From: Parietaria judaica
Taxonomy: Eukaryota > Streptophyta > Magnoliopsida > Rosales > Urticaceae
Length of the DNA stretch: 64,000 bases
Reading direction: 5' to 3'
NCBI GenBank assembly: GCA_954871525.1
Contig: OX940870.1
Span: 16,151,501 to 16,215,500 of the forward strand
Shown: piece after piece, positions 22,331 to 32,226 of the stretch
Numbering within the stretch: the stretch's first letter is position 1
Layout: every line of letters starts with the position of its first letter
The notes under the pieces: generated by a model
The model's input: the letters and a program-made list of their open reading frames with translations, nothing else
What the model was told of the DNA's origin: nothing
Databases searched by the model: none
Program-made: the position numbers and the translations under genes

Positions 22331-25300
22331 CTAGAAACGTGCGATGGTGTTCTGGTAATTCGCTATATGAACTCTGGCTCGCTCCCGTCTTTCGTCTATA
22401 TGGTCGAGCTGGTGAAGCAGGTCCTGGTTATTGTCTTCTTCGTGGTTTGGTGCCCAGGATCGCCGGAAACTGGGGACTCCTACTTCCGCCGGGATCACCG
22501 CTTCCACCCCAAATGCTAGAGCAAAAGGAGTTTCTCCGGTGGCTGAGTGTGGCGTTGTCCGATAAGCCCAAAGTACCCCCGGGAGTTCATCAGCCCATAG
22601 CCCTTTCTTCTTGTCGAGCCGCTTCTTGAGGCTGTCGGTGATCGTTCGGTTGATTGCTTCGGCGTTCCCGTTCCCCTGGGGATATCTTGGCGTTGAAGTG
22701 TTTAGCTTTATCTTCCATCGTGCGCAGAAATCTCTGAACTTCTTCGAGATGAATTGTGACCCGTTGTCTGCGATTATCTCCCTGGGGAGTCCGAAGCGGG
22801 TGATTACGTTCTTCCAAACGTAACTCTCGACATTGGAGTCCTTGATATTGGCGTAGGCTTCGGCTTCGGTCCATTTGGTGAAGAAGTCCGTGACCACCAG
22901 CATGAACCTCTTCTGTCTTGCTCCGATTGGCATAGGACCGACGATGTCCATGGACCACTTCATGAAGGGGTAGGGCACCGATACTACCGATAGCTCTTCG
23001 GCCGGGCAGTTGATTGCTGGGGCGTGTCGCTGGCATTTCTCGCATTTCCTGGCGTGGTTGGTGCAATCCGCTCGCATTGTTTCCCAGAAGAAACCTTGTA
23101 GCTTGGCTTTCCTCAATAGGTTGCGTCCGCCTGAATGGTTACCGCACTCTCCGCTGTGGATTTCTTCCATGACATAGTTCGCCTCTTCTTTGCCTAGACA
23201 GCGTAAGTAGGGGCCTACGAGGCTTTTGAAGTAAAGCCTACGGTCTATGATCGTGTACCGGGAGCTTTTAGTCTTTATTTTCCGCGCCTCTTGTCGATCT
23301 TGGGGTAACTTTCCTTCGACCAGGTATGCTCGGATGGGGGTCCGCCAATCTTCGTCTTCAGTCTCTTCTACTATTCCTGGTTCTTCGTCCTCGCTCTCTT
23401 CTTCTTCTATGAGCTGAGTTTCTTCGTTGTTTTCCTTCTGGACGTCGTCACTGTCACGAGTGCCGTCCTCCTCGTTGGTTTGTCCTTCCTCGCTTACTTT
23501 TAGCTTCTTCTTATTGGGCCCTTCGCTTCTCTTGATGCTAGGCGTCTGAAGCGTTTCTATCGTAATCGACCGGAGCTCTCCTACCTGGGTGGTCGACCCC
23601 AGGCTCGCCAAGGCGTCCGCGTGGTTGTTGTCTCCTCTGGACACTTGTGTTAAAGTGAAGAAATCAAACTTCTTCTCGAGAGACCTGACAATCCCAGCGT
23701 AGGCCTCCATTCTTTCGTCGTTCGTTTCGTACTCTCCGCTGACTTGCTTTACGACTAGCTGAGAATCCGAAAAGGCGTTCAAACTCTTTACTCCGATGGC
23801 CGTGGCTGATTGCATCCCGACGATGAGCGCCTCATATTCCGCCTCGTTGTTGGTAGAACGATAGGCGAGGCGGCATGCTTTCTCGATCACTTCTCCCATC
23901 GGGGAGATGAGCCGGATCCCGATTCCTGATCCCATCGAAGTCGCCGATCCGTCGACGCAAAGTTTCCAAGTACCGGCTTCATCGCTCAGCTCCACGGGCT
24001 CCCTAGGTAGCTCGATGAGAAAATCGGCTAATACTTGCGACTTCAGACTCGTCCGCAGCTGGTATTCGATGTCGTACGCTCCTAGCTTTATGTTCCACTT
24101 CGTGATCCTGCCGGATTGGTTCGGGCTTTGAATGATGGAGCGAATCGGCCTGTCCGTCATGACGATGATCGTATGGGCTTGGAAATGGAAACGTAGTCTC
24201 TCCGATGCGTCGTATACGGCCAATGCTAGCTTCTCGATGGTGGGATACCTCGTTTCGGCGTCGAGGAGCTTTCTGCTGATATACGAGACTGGCTTTTGCT
24301 CCCCTTTCTCCTCTCGAACTAGCACTTGGCTTATTGCTTGATCGGACACAGCGATGTATAGGTAGAGCGGCTCTCCAGGTTCCGGCTTTGTCATAACGGG
24401 CGGCGACGATAGGTAAACCTTCAGCGCTTGGAAAGCCTCTTCGCACTTGTCGGTCCATTCGAACTTCTTGTTTTTCCTCAACAGCTCGTAGAATAGAAGA
24501 GTTCGGTCCGCTTGTCGTGAAATGAACCGCCTTAGCGCGTTGATCCTTCCTGTCAGCTTCTGAACATCTCGCCGGTTTCTTGGCGATGGCATGCTCTGAA
24601 TGGCTTCGACCTGTTCGGGGTTTGCTTCGATTCCTCGTCGGGTGACCATCTGACCTAAGAATTTCCCGGATGAGACGCCGAAGGTGCACTTAGTGGGGTT
24701 CAGCTTCATCTGGTGCTTGTTGAGGACGCCGAAGCATTCCTCCAAGTGCTCCACGTGCATTGCCGCTTTTAGAGATTTGACGACCATGTCGTCGATGTAT
24801 ACCTCCATGCTCTTCCCGATCTGTTCGTGGAACATCTTCGTCATTAGCCTCTGGTAGGTTGCCCCGGCATTTTTCAGACCGAAGGGCATAACCTTATAGC
24901 AGTAGGTTCCTCTTTCACTGACGAAGGCTGTCTTTTCTTCATCGTCTGGATGCATTCGGATCTGGTGATAGCCTGAATAGGCGTCCATGAAGCTTAAAAG
25001 CTCGTACCCGTAAGTGGCTTCGACAAGGCGATCGATGTTCGGCATCGGGAAGCTGTCCTTCGGGCACGCTTTGTTGAGATCCGTGAAGTCGACGCACACT
25101 CTCCACTTGCCATTCTTCTTTTTAACCACAACGGTGTTGGCTAACCACTGGGGATATTTTACCTCCCTGATGGTCCCCATAGCGAGCAGCTTGTCTACTT
25201 CGTCGTTGATGATCTTATTCCGGTCGGAGGCCATCTTTCTTCGCTTCTGTATGACGGGCTTGTGCCCGGGGTCCGTGTTAAGCCGGTGGGTGACCATCGT

Positions 25301-25618
25301 CGGATCGATTCCCGGCATGTCTTCGTGAGACCATGCGAAACTTCTTCGGTTCTTCTTCAGGAATTCGACCAGCTGAGCTTTGATCTCTAGCTCGAGTCCT
25401 GCGCCTACACCGACGGTTCTGGTTGGATCGGAATCATCAATGCAGACCTGCTCTATCTCTTCGAGCTGCGGGCCTCCTAGTCTTTCTTCGGCAGTTTGGT
25501 CGTCCACGTCTTCCGCGTTGAGGATCTTGGGGATGCCCGGGGGTCCTCCTTTTCCCTTTTTCATGCGTCGCTTTCTCCTGATCGTCGATGGTGGAGGCGG
25601 AGCAGACGCGGCTAATTG
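22331..25618 (-). CDS. Tat element pol: reverse transcriptase, RNase H, second RNase H, integrase core
   Basis: The open frame from the ATG at 25564 to the stop at 22331 encodes 1077 aa; the frame is also open back to 25618. Reverse transcriptase spans ~125-310 with catalytic YIDD at 256-259. The gypsy RNase H follows (~400-510, YIAVSDQA..). A second, archaeal-type RNase H begins WKLCVDGSATSMG (~533-655), with D537, E574/E576, D600 and D650 visible. After an acidic linker comes integrase: an HHCC zinc finger (H803, H810, C841, C844) and a DDE core (D873, D933, E969). All catalytic residues are present. The stop at 22331 removes the integrase tail, so the integrase is probably defective. Confidence 0.93.
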   Translation of the reverse strand, partial: QLAASAPPPPSTIRRKRRMKKGKGGPPGIPKILNAEDVDDQTAEERLGGPQLEEIEQVCIDDSDPTRTVGVGAGLELEIKAQLVEFLKKNRRSFAWSHEDMPGIDPTMVTHRLNTDPGHKPVIQKRRKMASDRNKIINDEVDKLLAMGTIREVKYPQWLANTVVVKKKNGKWRVCVDFTDLNKACPKDSFPMPNIDRLVEATYGYELLSFMDAYSGYHQIRMHPDDEEKTAFVSERGTYCYKVMPFGLKNAGATYQRLMTKMFHEQIGKSMEVYIDDMVVKSLKAAMHVEHLEECFGVLNKHQMKLNPTKCTFGVSSGKFLGQMVTRRGIEANPEQVEAIQSMPSPRNRRDVQKLTGRINALRRFISRQADRTLLFYELLRKNKKFEWTDKCEEAFQALKVYLSSPPVMTKPEPGEPLYLYIAVSDQAISQVLVREEKGEQKPVSYISRKLLDAETRYPTIEKLALAVYDASERLRFHFQAHTIIVMTDRPIRSIIQSPNQSGRITKWNIKLGAYDIEYQLRTSLKSQVLADFLIELPREPVELSDEAGTWKLCVDGSATSMGSGIGIRLISPMGEVIEKACRLAYRSTNNEAEYEALIVGMQSATAIGVKSLNAFSDSQLVVKQVSGEYETNDERMEAYAGIVRSLEKKFDFFTLTQVSRGDNNHADALASLGSTTQVGELRSITIETLQTPSIKRSEGPNKKKLKVSEEGQTNEEDGTRDSDDVQKENNEETQLIEEEESEDEEPGIVEETEDEDWRTPIRAYLVEGKLPQDRQEARKIKTKSSRYTIIDRRLYFKSLVGPYLRCLGKEEANYVMEEIHSGECGNHSGGRNLLRKAKLQGFFWETMRADCTNHARKCEKCQRHAPAINCPAEELSVVSVPYPFMKWSMDIVGPMPIGARQKRFMLVVTDFFTKWTEAEAYANIKDSNVESYVWKNVITRFGLPREIIADNGSQFISKKFRDFCARWKIKLNTSTPRYPQGNGNAEAINRTITDSLKKRLDKKKGLWADELPGVLWAYRTTPHSATGETPFALAFGVEAVIPAEVGVPSFRRSWAPNHEEDNNQDLLHQLDHIDERRERARVHIANYQNTIARF

Positions 25619-26473
25619 CTATTGAGCGGCTGGCTTGCTGCCGCTGCATTCAGCCTTCTCGACGTCCTTGGGCGCGCTCATCGCTCGGTAGTGCATCATG
25701 TAGCAGATGCGATAGGCTTCGCTGCTTCCTCGGACTTCGTCGATGGTTCCTTCTACCCGTCCGGGGAATTTGATGCATCGGTGATACGTGGATGGGACGG
25801 CCTTCATCGAATGGATCCATGGTCTCCCGAGGATTACGTTGAAGTGTGATCGCACGTCCAACACCATGAATTCAGTCATCCGATGGACGGTTCCGGCGTA
25901 GACGGGGAGATTCACCGTTCCCAGTGAGGTAGCTACGTCTCCGTTGAAACCAGACACCTTGCGCGGACGGCCTCCGATGGCCAAATCTTCGATCTCCATT
26001 CGTGTCAAACAGTCGTAAGTGATGACGTCGACCGAGCTTCCATTGTCGACGAGGACGCGAGCAACGTCGCATCCTCCTATGTTGAGCTCTAAAACTAGGG
26101 CATCGTCATGCTCGTCTGCGCATACTTCTTCGTCGACGAACTCTATCGTCGTCTTCGGACCGGTCATCCGCGCATCTTCCTGAGCGGACTCCTTCCCTCT
26201 GCGTTGGTAGGCCTTGATGCTGTTGATGGAATCTTCGCAGAGGCGGGATCCTCCCATGATCAGATCGATCCTTGGTCTTGCGGCTGGCCTCCCATCGTTC
26301 GGGCGTTCCCCCGATGCTTCCTCGATCGTGAGGCTTCTTTTTGGGGCCTCCTGGTTTCCTCCCGCGCGCTGTGCTGGCGCCTCCCGCTTGTTTGGCCACG
26401 ATCGGTTGTTGTTGTTCCATGGCTGAGTGGGCTTTTGGGAGACGTCTTGGAATTCCCCCTGCTCGATCCTCCT
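25619..26473 (-). CDS. Tat element protease segment
   Basis: The same reading frame as gag and pol, closed by TAG at 25619-25621 and preceded by TAA at 26474-26476. From the ATG at 26257 it reads 212 aa. The retropepsin active site is LVDNGSSVDVI at ~69-79 (Asp71), followed by the flap and core region (YAGTVHRMTEFMVLD.., FNVILGRPWI). Upstream of that ATG the frame is an open proline/asparagine-rich linker. The aspartic protease would process the Gag-Pol polyprotein. It is separated from both gag and pol by stops, so normal Gag-Pol fusion would need readthrough. Confidence 0.85.
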   Translation of the reverse strand, partial: RRIEQGEFQDVSQKPTQPWNNNNRSWPNKREAPAQRAGGNQEAPKRSLTIEEASGERPNDGRPAARPRIDLIMGGSRLCEDSINSIKAYQRRGKESAQEDARMTGPKTTIEFVDEEVCADEHDDALVLELNIGGCDVARVLVDNGSSVDVITYDCLTRMEIEDLAIGGRPRKVSGFNGDVATSLGTVNLPVYAGTVHRMTEFMVLDVRSHFNVILGRPWIHSMKAVPSTYHRCIKFPGRVEGTIDEVRGSSEAYRICYMMHYRAMSAPKDVEKAECSGSKPAAQ

Positions 26474-26995
26474 TTAGATCACCTTCTTCAGAGTGGCGCA
26501 CTCGTCGGTCGCATGACCGTGGTATTCGTGGAAAGAGCAGTACTTGCTCATGTCTCTCGGCCAAGGATTTCTCTCGTAGCTGCCTCGGCCGCCGGAATGA
26601 CCTCCTCGGCCGCCCGAAAATCCTCCTCGGCCTCCAGAATAGCCTCCTCGGTTGCCAGAGTAACCTCCTCGATTCTCCGGAAAGCTTCCCTGGTTGCTCG
26701 GGAAGTACTCTGGTTGTGAGTTTCCTTGTGGGAGTTCCTCCTGCCGATTGCCTTCGCGGTTGCCGAGCGCCTCTTTCTTTCCGTCCACCTGGTAGACTCC
26801 GTGTCCAGGGTTTTCCCTGATCCTTCGCTCGTCGGCCCCGTCTCTGTTTCTCCGATCTCGTCGTTCCCCTTCTCTCCTTGTTCTGGACGACGATCCCTCT
26901 CGTCCGTCTCTAGCTTCCTTCCTTTCTGGCCTGGTTCGGCCTTCAGCTTCCTCTTCTAGCCTTTTCTTGATCGCCTTATTTTCCTCCATGTCCAT
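26474..26995 (-). CDS. Tat element gag C-terminal part (nucleocapsid-like)
   Basis: 174 codons ending TAA at 26474-26476, in frame with the gag N-terminal part from which a TAA at 26996 divides it. It is strongly basic at first (EGRTRPERKEARDGRE..), then has GGYSGGRGG-type repeats, then a cysteine/histidine knuckle, YCSFHEYHGHATDEC. This is the expected nucleic-acid-binding tail of Gag. In frame with its neighbours, it looks like one half of a split gene rather than a separate ORF. Confidence 0.8.
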   Translation of the reverse strand: MDMEENKAIKKRLEEEAEGRTRPERKEARDGREGSSSRTRREGERRDRRNRDGADERRIRENPGHGVYQVDGKKEALGNREGNRQEELPQGNSQPEYFPSNQGSFPENRGGYSGNRGGYSGGRGGFSGGRGGHSGGRGSYERNPWPRDMSKYCSFHEYHGHATDECATLKKVI

Positions 26996-28057
26996 TTAGA
27001 TTGTTGCTTTGTGGAGCGCGTCTTCTATCGAATTTGGCAGCGAGACGCACAGTTCGTCGTTGAACGGAGATTGGTAGTACAAGCCATGCTTCAGAGCTTG
27101 GACCGAGACGACGTCCTCGATTTTCGGGATTCGGAACATGACGTTCTTGAACTTCTCTATGTATTGCCGAAGAGGTTCGTTCTTCCCTTGCTTGACATCG
27201 AAGAGGTTGGACACCGTCAGCTCCGTCTGTACGTAGATGGAGAAGTGTTTTAGGAAGAGGGCGACCAGCTCGTCGGAGGTGTTGATGGAGCCCGGCGTTA
27301 ATCTCGCGAACCAGTCGCTGGCACGGCCCTGCAAACTCGCGATGAAAAGTCTGCACAGAACGGCTTCCTTCCGGACCTCCTCGCCCCCGATGTGGTCCGT
27401 CGCGATTCGGAATGACTTCACGTGGGTATGGGGATCCGTATCCCCTTTGTATGGCGTGAGTCTGATCTTCGGCAATTCCTCCAGCTCTATCCCCCGAATC
27501 CTCGTCGTGAACGGGGTGATTCTGGCTTCCCGCACCATCCTGTCGATTTCCGGCGCTGAACTAGTCGCCTGGTGCACCTGCGATGCGACTTGTCCGAGCT
27601 TGGCCTCCATCTTTGCTGACATTAAGGCCATCGCCTTGGCCACCTCTTTGGCCACTCTTGCCGCCACGTCCGTCGTCGCATTGCCCTGTGTGTTCCCCGG
27701 CGTGTCCTCCACTCGATTCGCCGTGGTTGGCTGGACTGCGTCCGTGTCGAAGAGGTTCCTGATGAGCGATGGGGTTGACATGTTTACCGGTGCGTCCGTC
27801 GTCACCGTGTCTCTGCTTGCGCTTCCTCCGGCCCCTCGTGCGGCCGATTCTGCTATCTGATTCGTCGGGCGCGGTCTCTCCGCGCGCTCTAGGAGGCTTG
27901 CGAGGCGTCTGTTCTCCGCGGCCTGCTCTTCTATCCGTCGGGCGGACTCCTCGGCTTTGCTGGTGACCTCCGTCATCTTTGCGATGGCTTCGGCCAGCTG
28001 TTGTTGCATTCGCTGCATGGTTTGCTCCTGGGCGGAGCTGGCTTCCTCGGTTGACAT
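26996..28057 (-). CDS. Tat element gag N-terminal part (capsid domain)
   Basis: The ATG at 28057 opens 353 codons, ending TAA at 26996-26998. A glutamine-rich coiled coil (~10-75, QRMQQQLAEAIAKM, ARRIEEQAAENRRLASLLE) precedes the retrotransposon Gag capsid domain (~205-350). Motifs there include GRASDWFARLTPGSI, ELVALFLKHFS and LRQYIEKFKNVMFRIP. Gag would assemble the cytoplasmic particle. The frame stays open immediately after the stop, so the stop is probably a nonsense mutation. Confidence 0.9.
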   Translation of the reverse strand: MSTEEASSAQEQTMQRMQQQLAEAIAKMTEVTSKAEESARRIEEQAAENRRLASLLERAERPRPTNQIAESAARGAGGSASRDTVTTDAPVNMSTPSLIRNLFDTDAVQPTTANRVEDTPGNTQGNATTDVAARVAKEVAKAMALMSAKMEAKLGQVASQVHQATSSAPEIDRMVREARITPFTTRIRGIELEELPKIRLTPYKGDTDPHTHVKSFRIATDHIGGEEVRKEAVLCRLFIASLQGRASDWFARLTPGSINTSDELVALFLKHFSIYVQTELTVSNLFDVKQGKNEPLRQYIEKFKNVMFRIPKIEDVVSVQALKHGLYYQSPFNDELCVSLPNSIEDALHKATI

Positions 28058-28106
28058 TCTCCTTCCTTCCTTCGATTTCCTGGCTGTGCGATAGAAAGAA
28101 ACAAAG

Positions 28107-28124
28107 CCCCCTCGGTGGGCGCCA
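28107..28124 (-). other. Primer-binding site of the Tat element
   Basis: Three bases inside the 5' LTR, the minus strand reads TGGCGCCCACCGAGGGGG. It begins with TGG, as expected for pairing with a tRNA CCA end, and is of the TGGCGCC type found in many Tat elements. I cannot say which tRNA is used without a search. Confidence 0.75.
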
Positions 28125-28127
28125 AAC

Positions 28128-28828
28128 TGTAGAGGGCGATTTTTACCGCCGTGCAGTCACAAAGATAATCGAAATAATTAAATAATTATGAATAATACGA
28201 ATATCTCTGATTTATTGTGATTCCGAGAGGACCCGGTTTCTTCCGTTTGGTAGCTTGGACAATCGAAGATTACACACTCTAATCCTTGGGAGATCGAGAA
28301 TGCTATGAATAAGCAAGCTCGAAGACTCAAAGATTTATTCTCTCAAACTCACGATAATAATGAATACTGAATACTAGAATATCGAATTATGCTTTATGCT
28401 AGGTTTACATTCGTATTTATAGGGGTTGAAGGTCTTCTAGAATATTCCTCAAATCTTGCTAGGGTTTCCTGCTGAATTGCTATGATCGTTGTTGACCTTC
28501 CTTATTTTGCGTTGGATATCCCACGAAATCTTCAACCGAATAAGCCAATCTTCCCTTCTTTCTCGCGATCTCGAATGAGTTCCTCTTTTAATGCGATTAG
28601 GCTTTCCCGAAGAGCTTTTCCTCGATGAACTTCCCTTTTCCCGATGAGGCGTTGGGCCGGCTTTATCGGATGCTGACTTCTCGTGGGCTTCGCTTGCTGG
28701 GCCTTAATTTCTTTATTCTTTCACGGGCTTGGGTTCTTCAAGCAATCTTCCTCTTGCTTTATGTCGTTTATTCCACAAACGACAAAGGGTGGTGTTAAGA
28801 AGAGATTTGACCAAATCTGACCTTAACA
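28128..28828 (-). repeat. 5' LTR of the Tat element
   Basis: 701 bp, TGTTAAGG..CTCTACA on the minus strand, flanked outside by the target duplication agttt (28829-28833). It differs from the other LTR by a C/T and a T/G change only. It contains the TATA-like CTATAAATA and so should drive the minus-strand genomic RNA. Confidence 0.96.
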
Positions 28829-28833
28829 AGTTT

Positions 28834-29307
28834 ACAATACATGAATAGCCACCTAGCTAGTTTTTGTTTTTGCCGTGTATATGTACGTGATCTGACGCTG
28901 GGGAAGCCGGACAAATATTCTATCAATCCCTCCTTCGCTTATTGATTTGCTCATAAATATTAGACTTCGAGCTTTTAAGAATTATCGATTCACCCATGAA
29001 TGTTGATTTTGGGGTACCAAAAATCTAAATCTCCGAAGAATACAATTTCAAAAAGGACACAAAAAACTTGAGTTTTCATCCAAAGAACAAATCTAATTAC
29101 GAAATGGTACAAAATGATGATTATATAGTGCAGTTCCAAAATGCAACAGCAAAACTACTTGTAGTTTGACCCTTAAAATATAAAAGCAACATAAACAATT
29201 CAGTCGATCGGACTGTTTAGAATTCAGCTGATCGAGCCAAATAGCCAAGTTAATCCCAATAACACAATACGTCTACAAAATGAAAAAAAAAAAACGAAGA
29301 AAAAAAA
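28834..29307. other. Intergenic DNA between the Tat element and a solo LTR
   Basis: Original target-site flank, AT-rich, with no coding signal or repeat structure. It ends in an A-rich run (29283-29307). Confidence 0.5.
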
Positions 29308-29312
29308 GTGTG

Positions 29313-29836
29313 TGTTAAGGATGGATTTCGTCAAATCCCTCCTTAACACTACTTATGTCATTTTATCCCAAAAACGACGTGAAATGAAGGCAGGTACATT
29401 CGTTAACTATTAATTCATATTTGATTGACTTGATCGAGGGATTATCAGCGTAATCAAGGAAAGTCAGCAACAATCAAAGCACGAAGAGTGGAAAACCTAG
29501 CGAGATTCAAGGAACCAAAGAAGGAAACGAATCCCAGAAACCCTAATCCTATAAATATGCATGTAAACCTCGTTAGAAAGGATCCAGAAATTATCCCGTA
29601 AGAAAGAGTATTAAGAGAGAAAGTGTATTCTTGTGTTCATGATTGATCGAGTCCATTCTAATTCGTGAATACAAGATCCTAAAAGAGTCCTTCAATTGTC
29701 CAGCTATCAAACGGGAAAAAACGAGTCCTCATCGGACACATAATAAAAAAGGGATATTCGCATGTTCATATTTTTTTTTGTGTTCTTTGTGTTTATCCTT
29801 GTGACTGAAAGAGGGTGGTACAAATCGCCCTCAACA
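29313..29836 (+). mobile_element. Solo LTR of a related Tat-type element
   Basis: The 524-bp unit begins TGTTAAGGATGG and ends CGCCCTCAACA, like the 701-bp LTR of the neighbouring element in its own orientation. Shared internal landmarks include TATAAATA followed by ATGTAAACCT, and CAATTGTCCAGCTATCAAACGG against the homologous region of the young LTR. Flanking 5-mers gtgtg (29308-29312) and gtgcg (29837-29841) match at four of five. No internal domain is attached, so this is a solo LTR left by recombination, older than and opposite in orientation to the complete element. Confidence 0.82.
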
Positions 29837-29841
29837 GTGCG

Positions 29842-30920
29842 CTAAACCCGATGATTATGACAACATTTATGGGCTTCTAATCTCCGTTGTCAAAGAGTTT
29901 TTAATAAGTAGTGCGCTTACAACTATCTTCTCGAGCTTATATTCGATACGTTGTACGCATAAATCGGACACCCAAATCAAAAGGTGCGACTTATGACACT
30001 TGGGACACTGGACACTGGACACTAGGGGAATCACTTCTCTTGGAACATATTCTGAGCACGCCTCTCAGACGTTTGCGGGATTGCCACTCGGAACATCTTC
30101 TCCGAGAACATCTTTTAGGATGCTTGTGGCAGGATCGCCACTTGTAATGTCTCTTCCTCTCGTAAAGTCTTTTTCGAGCTCGCCTTTTGCGGAACTGTTG
30201 GGAGCGGTCTATCGGTACGTGTTAGGTCCACATCATATAATAGGCCCCCTCTCACAGTGAGTTGGCCCACAGCAATATGGCTAATGAGAAGATCTTGTTA
30301 ATTATGTCAATCGCAATGAAACTTGACATAGGCTGTGCATCGAAAGATATGGGTGGAGCTGGATACCGGAATTCTTTACTTTCTTGGTTCGGTTCTAATT
30401 TTATAGCTTTTGATAATCCGGCATGATCCCAATCCCAAATTTAATAAATAAAAGAAACATTCTTATAGAAACCGGGGGATGGACTTGGACGGACCGGGCC
30501 CAATACTGGAAGAAAAATAGCATAATATATATACGATCTTCGAAATTTTAAACACAGATAAATAGGGAGAGATTAGGGAATGGCGAATTTAGGAATTCGA
30601 AGAAGACAAGAGGTGAGAGGAAAAGAACCAACCTAAGCGAGATAATACTCTGTAAAAAAAACTCTTTTTCGTTGTCTTACATCAACAATATTACTGAATA
30701 TTTATAACGATTAAGCGAGATCATGCTATATTAAACATATATAATAATCAAGCATGCATGATGAATCAACCTTGATAAAAAAAATATATCCCTAAAAAAA
30801 AAAAACCTTCATATAAAAATAAATACACAAAATTAAGCTTTATTTAAATATTTTACTCTTCTTTTAGCTTCATTAGATGAGTCATGAGTGGTCTGAGACA
30901 GCGCAACGCGATGAGAGCCA
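29842..30920. other. Intergenic DNA, no gene seen
   Basis: Contains a short GGACACT tandem (~30004-30024) and mixed AT-rich sequence. The small open frames at 29911-30260 show no known domain. Around 30350-30520 there are GGTTCGG / ACCGGG-rich words that may be the remains of a hAT element, but no termini were found. Confidence 0.45.
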
Positions 30921-30924
30921 CGCG

Positions 30925-31084
30925 ATAAGCGGAACTACATCTGGACTTCGGGGTGGCTGATTTAGTTTTTAGTGTAAAAAAATGGGATTTATTTGCAATT
31001 TTAAAAAATAAATGCAAAAAATGATCAATTAAAAAAATTTAGGGTGGCTGGAACCATATCACTCACAAGAGTGGTTCCGCCTAT
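30925..31084. mobile_element. Decayed hAT-type MITE related to the 663-829 element
   Basis: Imperfect ends ATAAGCGGAACTAC and GTGGTTCCGCCTAT are inverted, and the internal GGGTGGCTG strings resemble the 167-bp MITE at 663-829. No convincing 8-bp duplication remains, so borders are approximate. Confidence 0.5.
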
Positions 31085-31089
31085 GCACG

Positions 31090-32220
31090 ACGATAGTGGC
31101 ACCGCGTGAAAAGTAACGCTAATTAAGGTTGTTATGGCAATCGAGATGAAACTTAATTAGTGGTTCCGCGAGAGGCTCCACCATTTTGTGGAAGCGTGGC
31201 AGAGATCTGGTTGACGACGCGTTTGTCTTGTACTTGGTGTGGAGCGACCGTGACGGTTCCGAGGTCGTTGAATGTGTTGGTAGAGACTCGAGGCTTGAAC
31301 TTATCGGGAACCCCTCATTCTAGAGCAAAATGTTGACGCCAAAAAATAGATCACACATTGTTGCAGCCTTCTTGATATTGAGCCCATCGTCGTTTGTTGA
31401 CTTTTCTGGGGTAGAGGCTTGATTATGAAGTATGGCGGATCGGACCCTCAATTAACCGGGCGGACCGGAACCGGGTCCTCCGACCTACATCCCGAGTCAA
31501 CTCTGTCCGCCAAGGAAGAGATTCTGAGACTTTGTGGTAACAAGTCGAAGGACCCGGTTCTAGTCCGAAGATTAGCGAAGGGTCCGTTCTACCCGATTTG
31601 AGAATCCAAGCTCTGAGCGATTGGCAACCTACCCTAACGAAGGTTTCGGTTTCGTACCTATTTTTTTTCTTCTTCTTTTTCTAAAACAACTTAAGATTAT
31701 TGGATTTGAAAAAATCAAAGTTTATAATTTTATTTCATTCTTCTTTGGTAGTTTTTTTTTTTATCAATATTTTAAAACCCGCGGCACAACATGTGTCGAC
31801 CCACGAAAAACTGCAAATAACCCCATTGTGGGCTAAAAACGAAACTATGATATTTCTAATTTTACATAAGAACGACGCTCACCCTCGGGTGTAGCGCATG
31901 TTTCTTCTTCGTCTCAACGGCTGCCGCATCAAAAACCCTTTTTTTATTTTTAAGAGGTTATGCCTCAAAAATCTTTATCTTCTTCAAAATTTCAAAGAGA
32001 CTTAAATGTTACTTTTTAATAGTATAGAGGAGATTGTCGCCTACATCTAAAGTCCCGATCACAGATTGTCCCTACATGAAAATTTATAAACATTCCCATT
32101 GCCATTACTCTTTGAGGATATGGTTGTTGTATTTACTATTTACTCTTTAGTTTAGAGCTTTTCAAAGGCTTTAAATTTGAGCCGTCTTTTCTAAATCCAG
32201 TCAACGAAACATCGTTATCC
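31090..32220. other. Intergenic DNA upstream of the TCX gene
   Basis: No gene supported. A moderately GC-rich stretch at 31420-31600 is open for 60 codons on the plus strand, but the translation is unfamiliar and has no splice or start context. The rest is AT-rich with T-runs. Confidence 0.45.
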
Positions 32221-32226
32221 ACCGTA

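Larger units (their letters stand above)
16360..28828 (-). mobile_element. Ty3/gypsy Tat-lineage LTR retrotransposon, young but coding-defective
   Basis: The 12,469-bp element is bounded by 701-bp LTRs (16360-17060 and 28128-28828) and a perfect 5-bp duplication, agttt, at 16355-16359 and 28829-28833. It is oriented on the minus strand: 5' LTR at 28828-28128, primer-binding site next to it, gag (28057 down), protease, reverse transcriptase, RNase H, a second archaeal-type RNase H, integrase, then an antisense gene, then a polypurine tract and the 3' LTR. The dual RNase H and the extra ORF between pol and the 3' LTR are hallmarks of the Tat group (Retand/Ogre relatives). Two LTR differences point to insertion on the order of 0.1-0.2 million years ago at usual plant rates. 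GC content is well above that of its surroundings. Confidence 0.95.

Noticed and set aside
26108..27860. Long plus-strand frames (for example 203 and 207 codons) across gag
   Set aside because: Opposite-strand shadows of gag and protease; no domain.
30925..31084. Claim of an 8-bp target duplication at this MITE
   Set aside because: Flanking 8-mers gccacgcg and gcacgacg do not align well enough; only the TIR similarity is kept.
31419..31601. 60-codon frame as a gene fragment
   Set aside because: No family recognised and no supporting signals.
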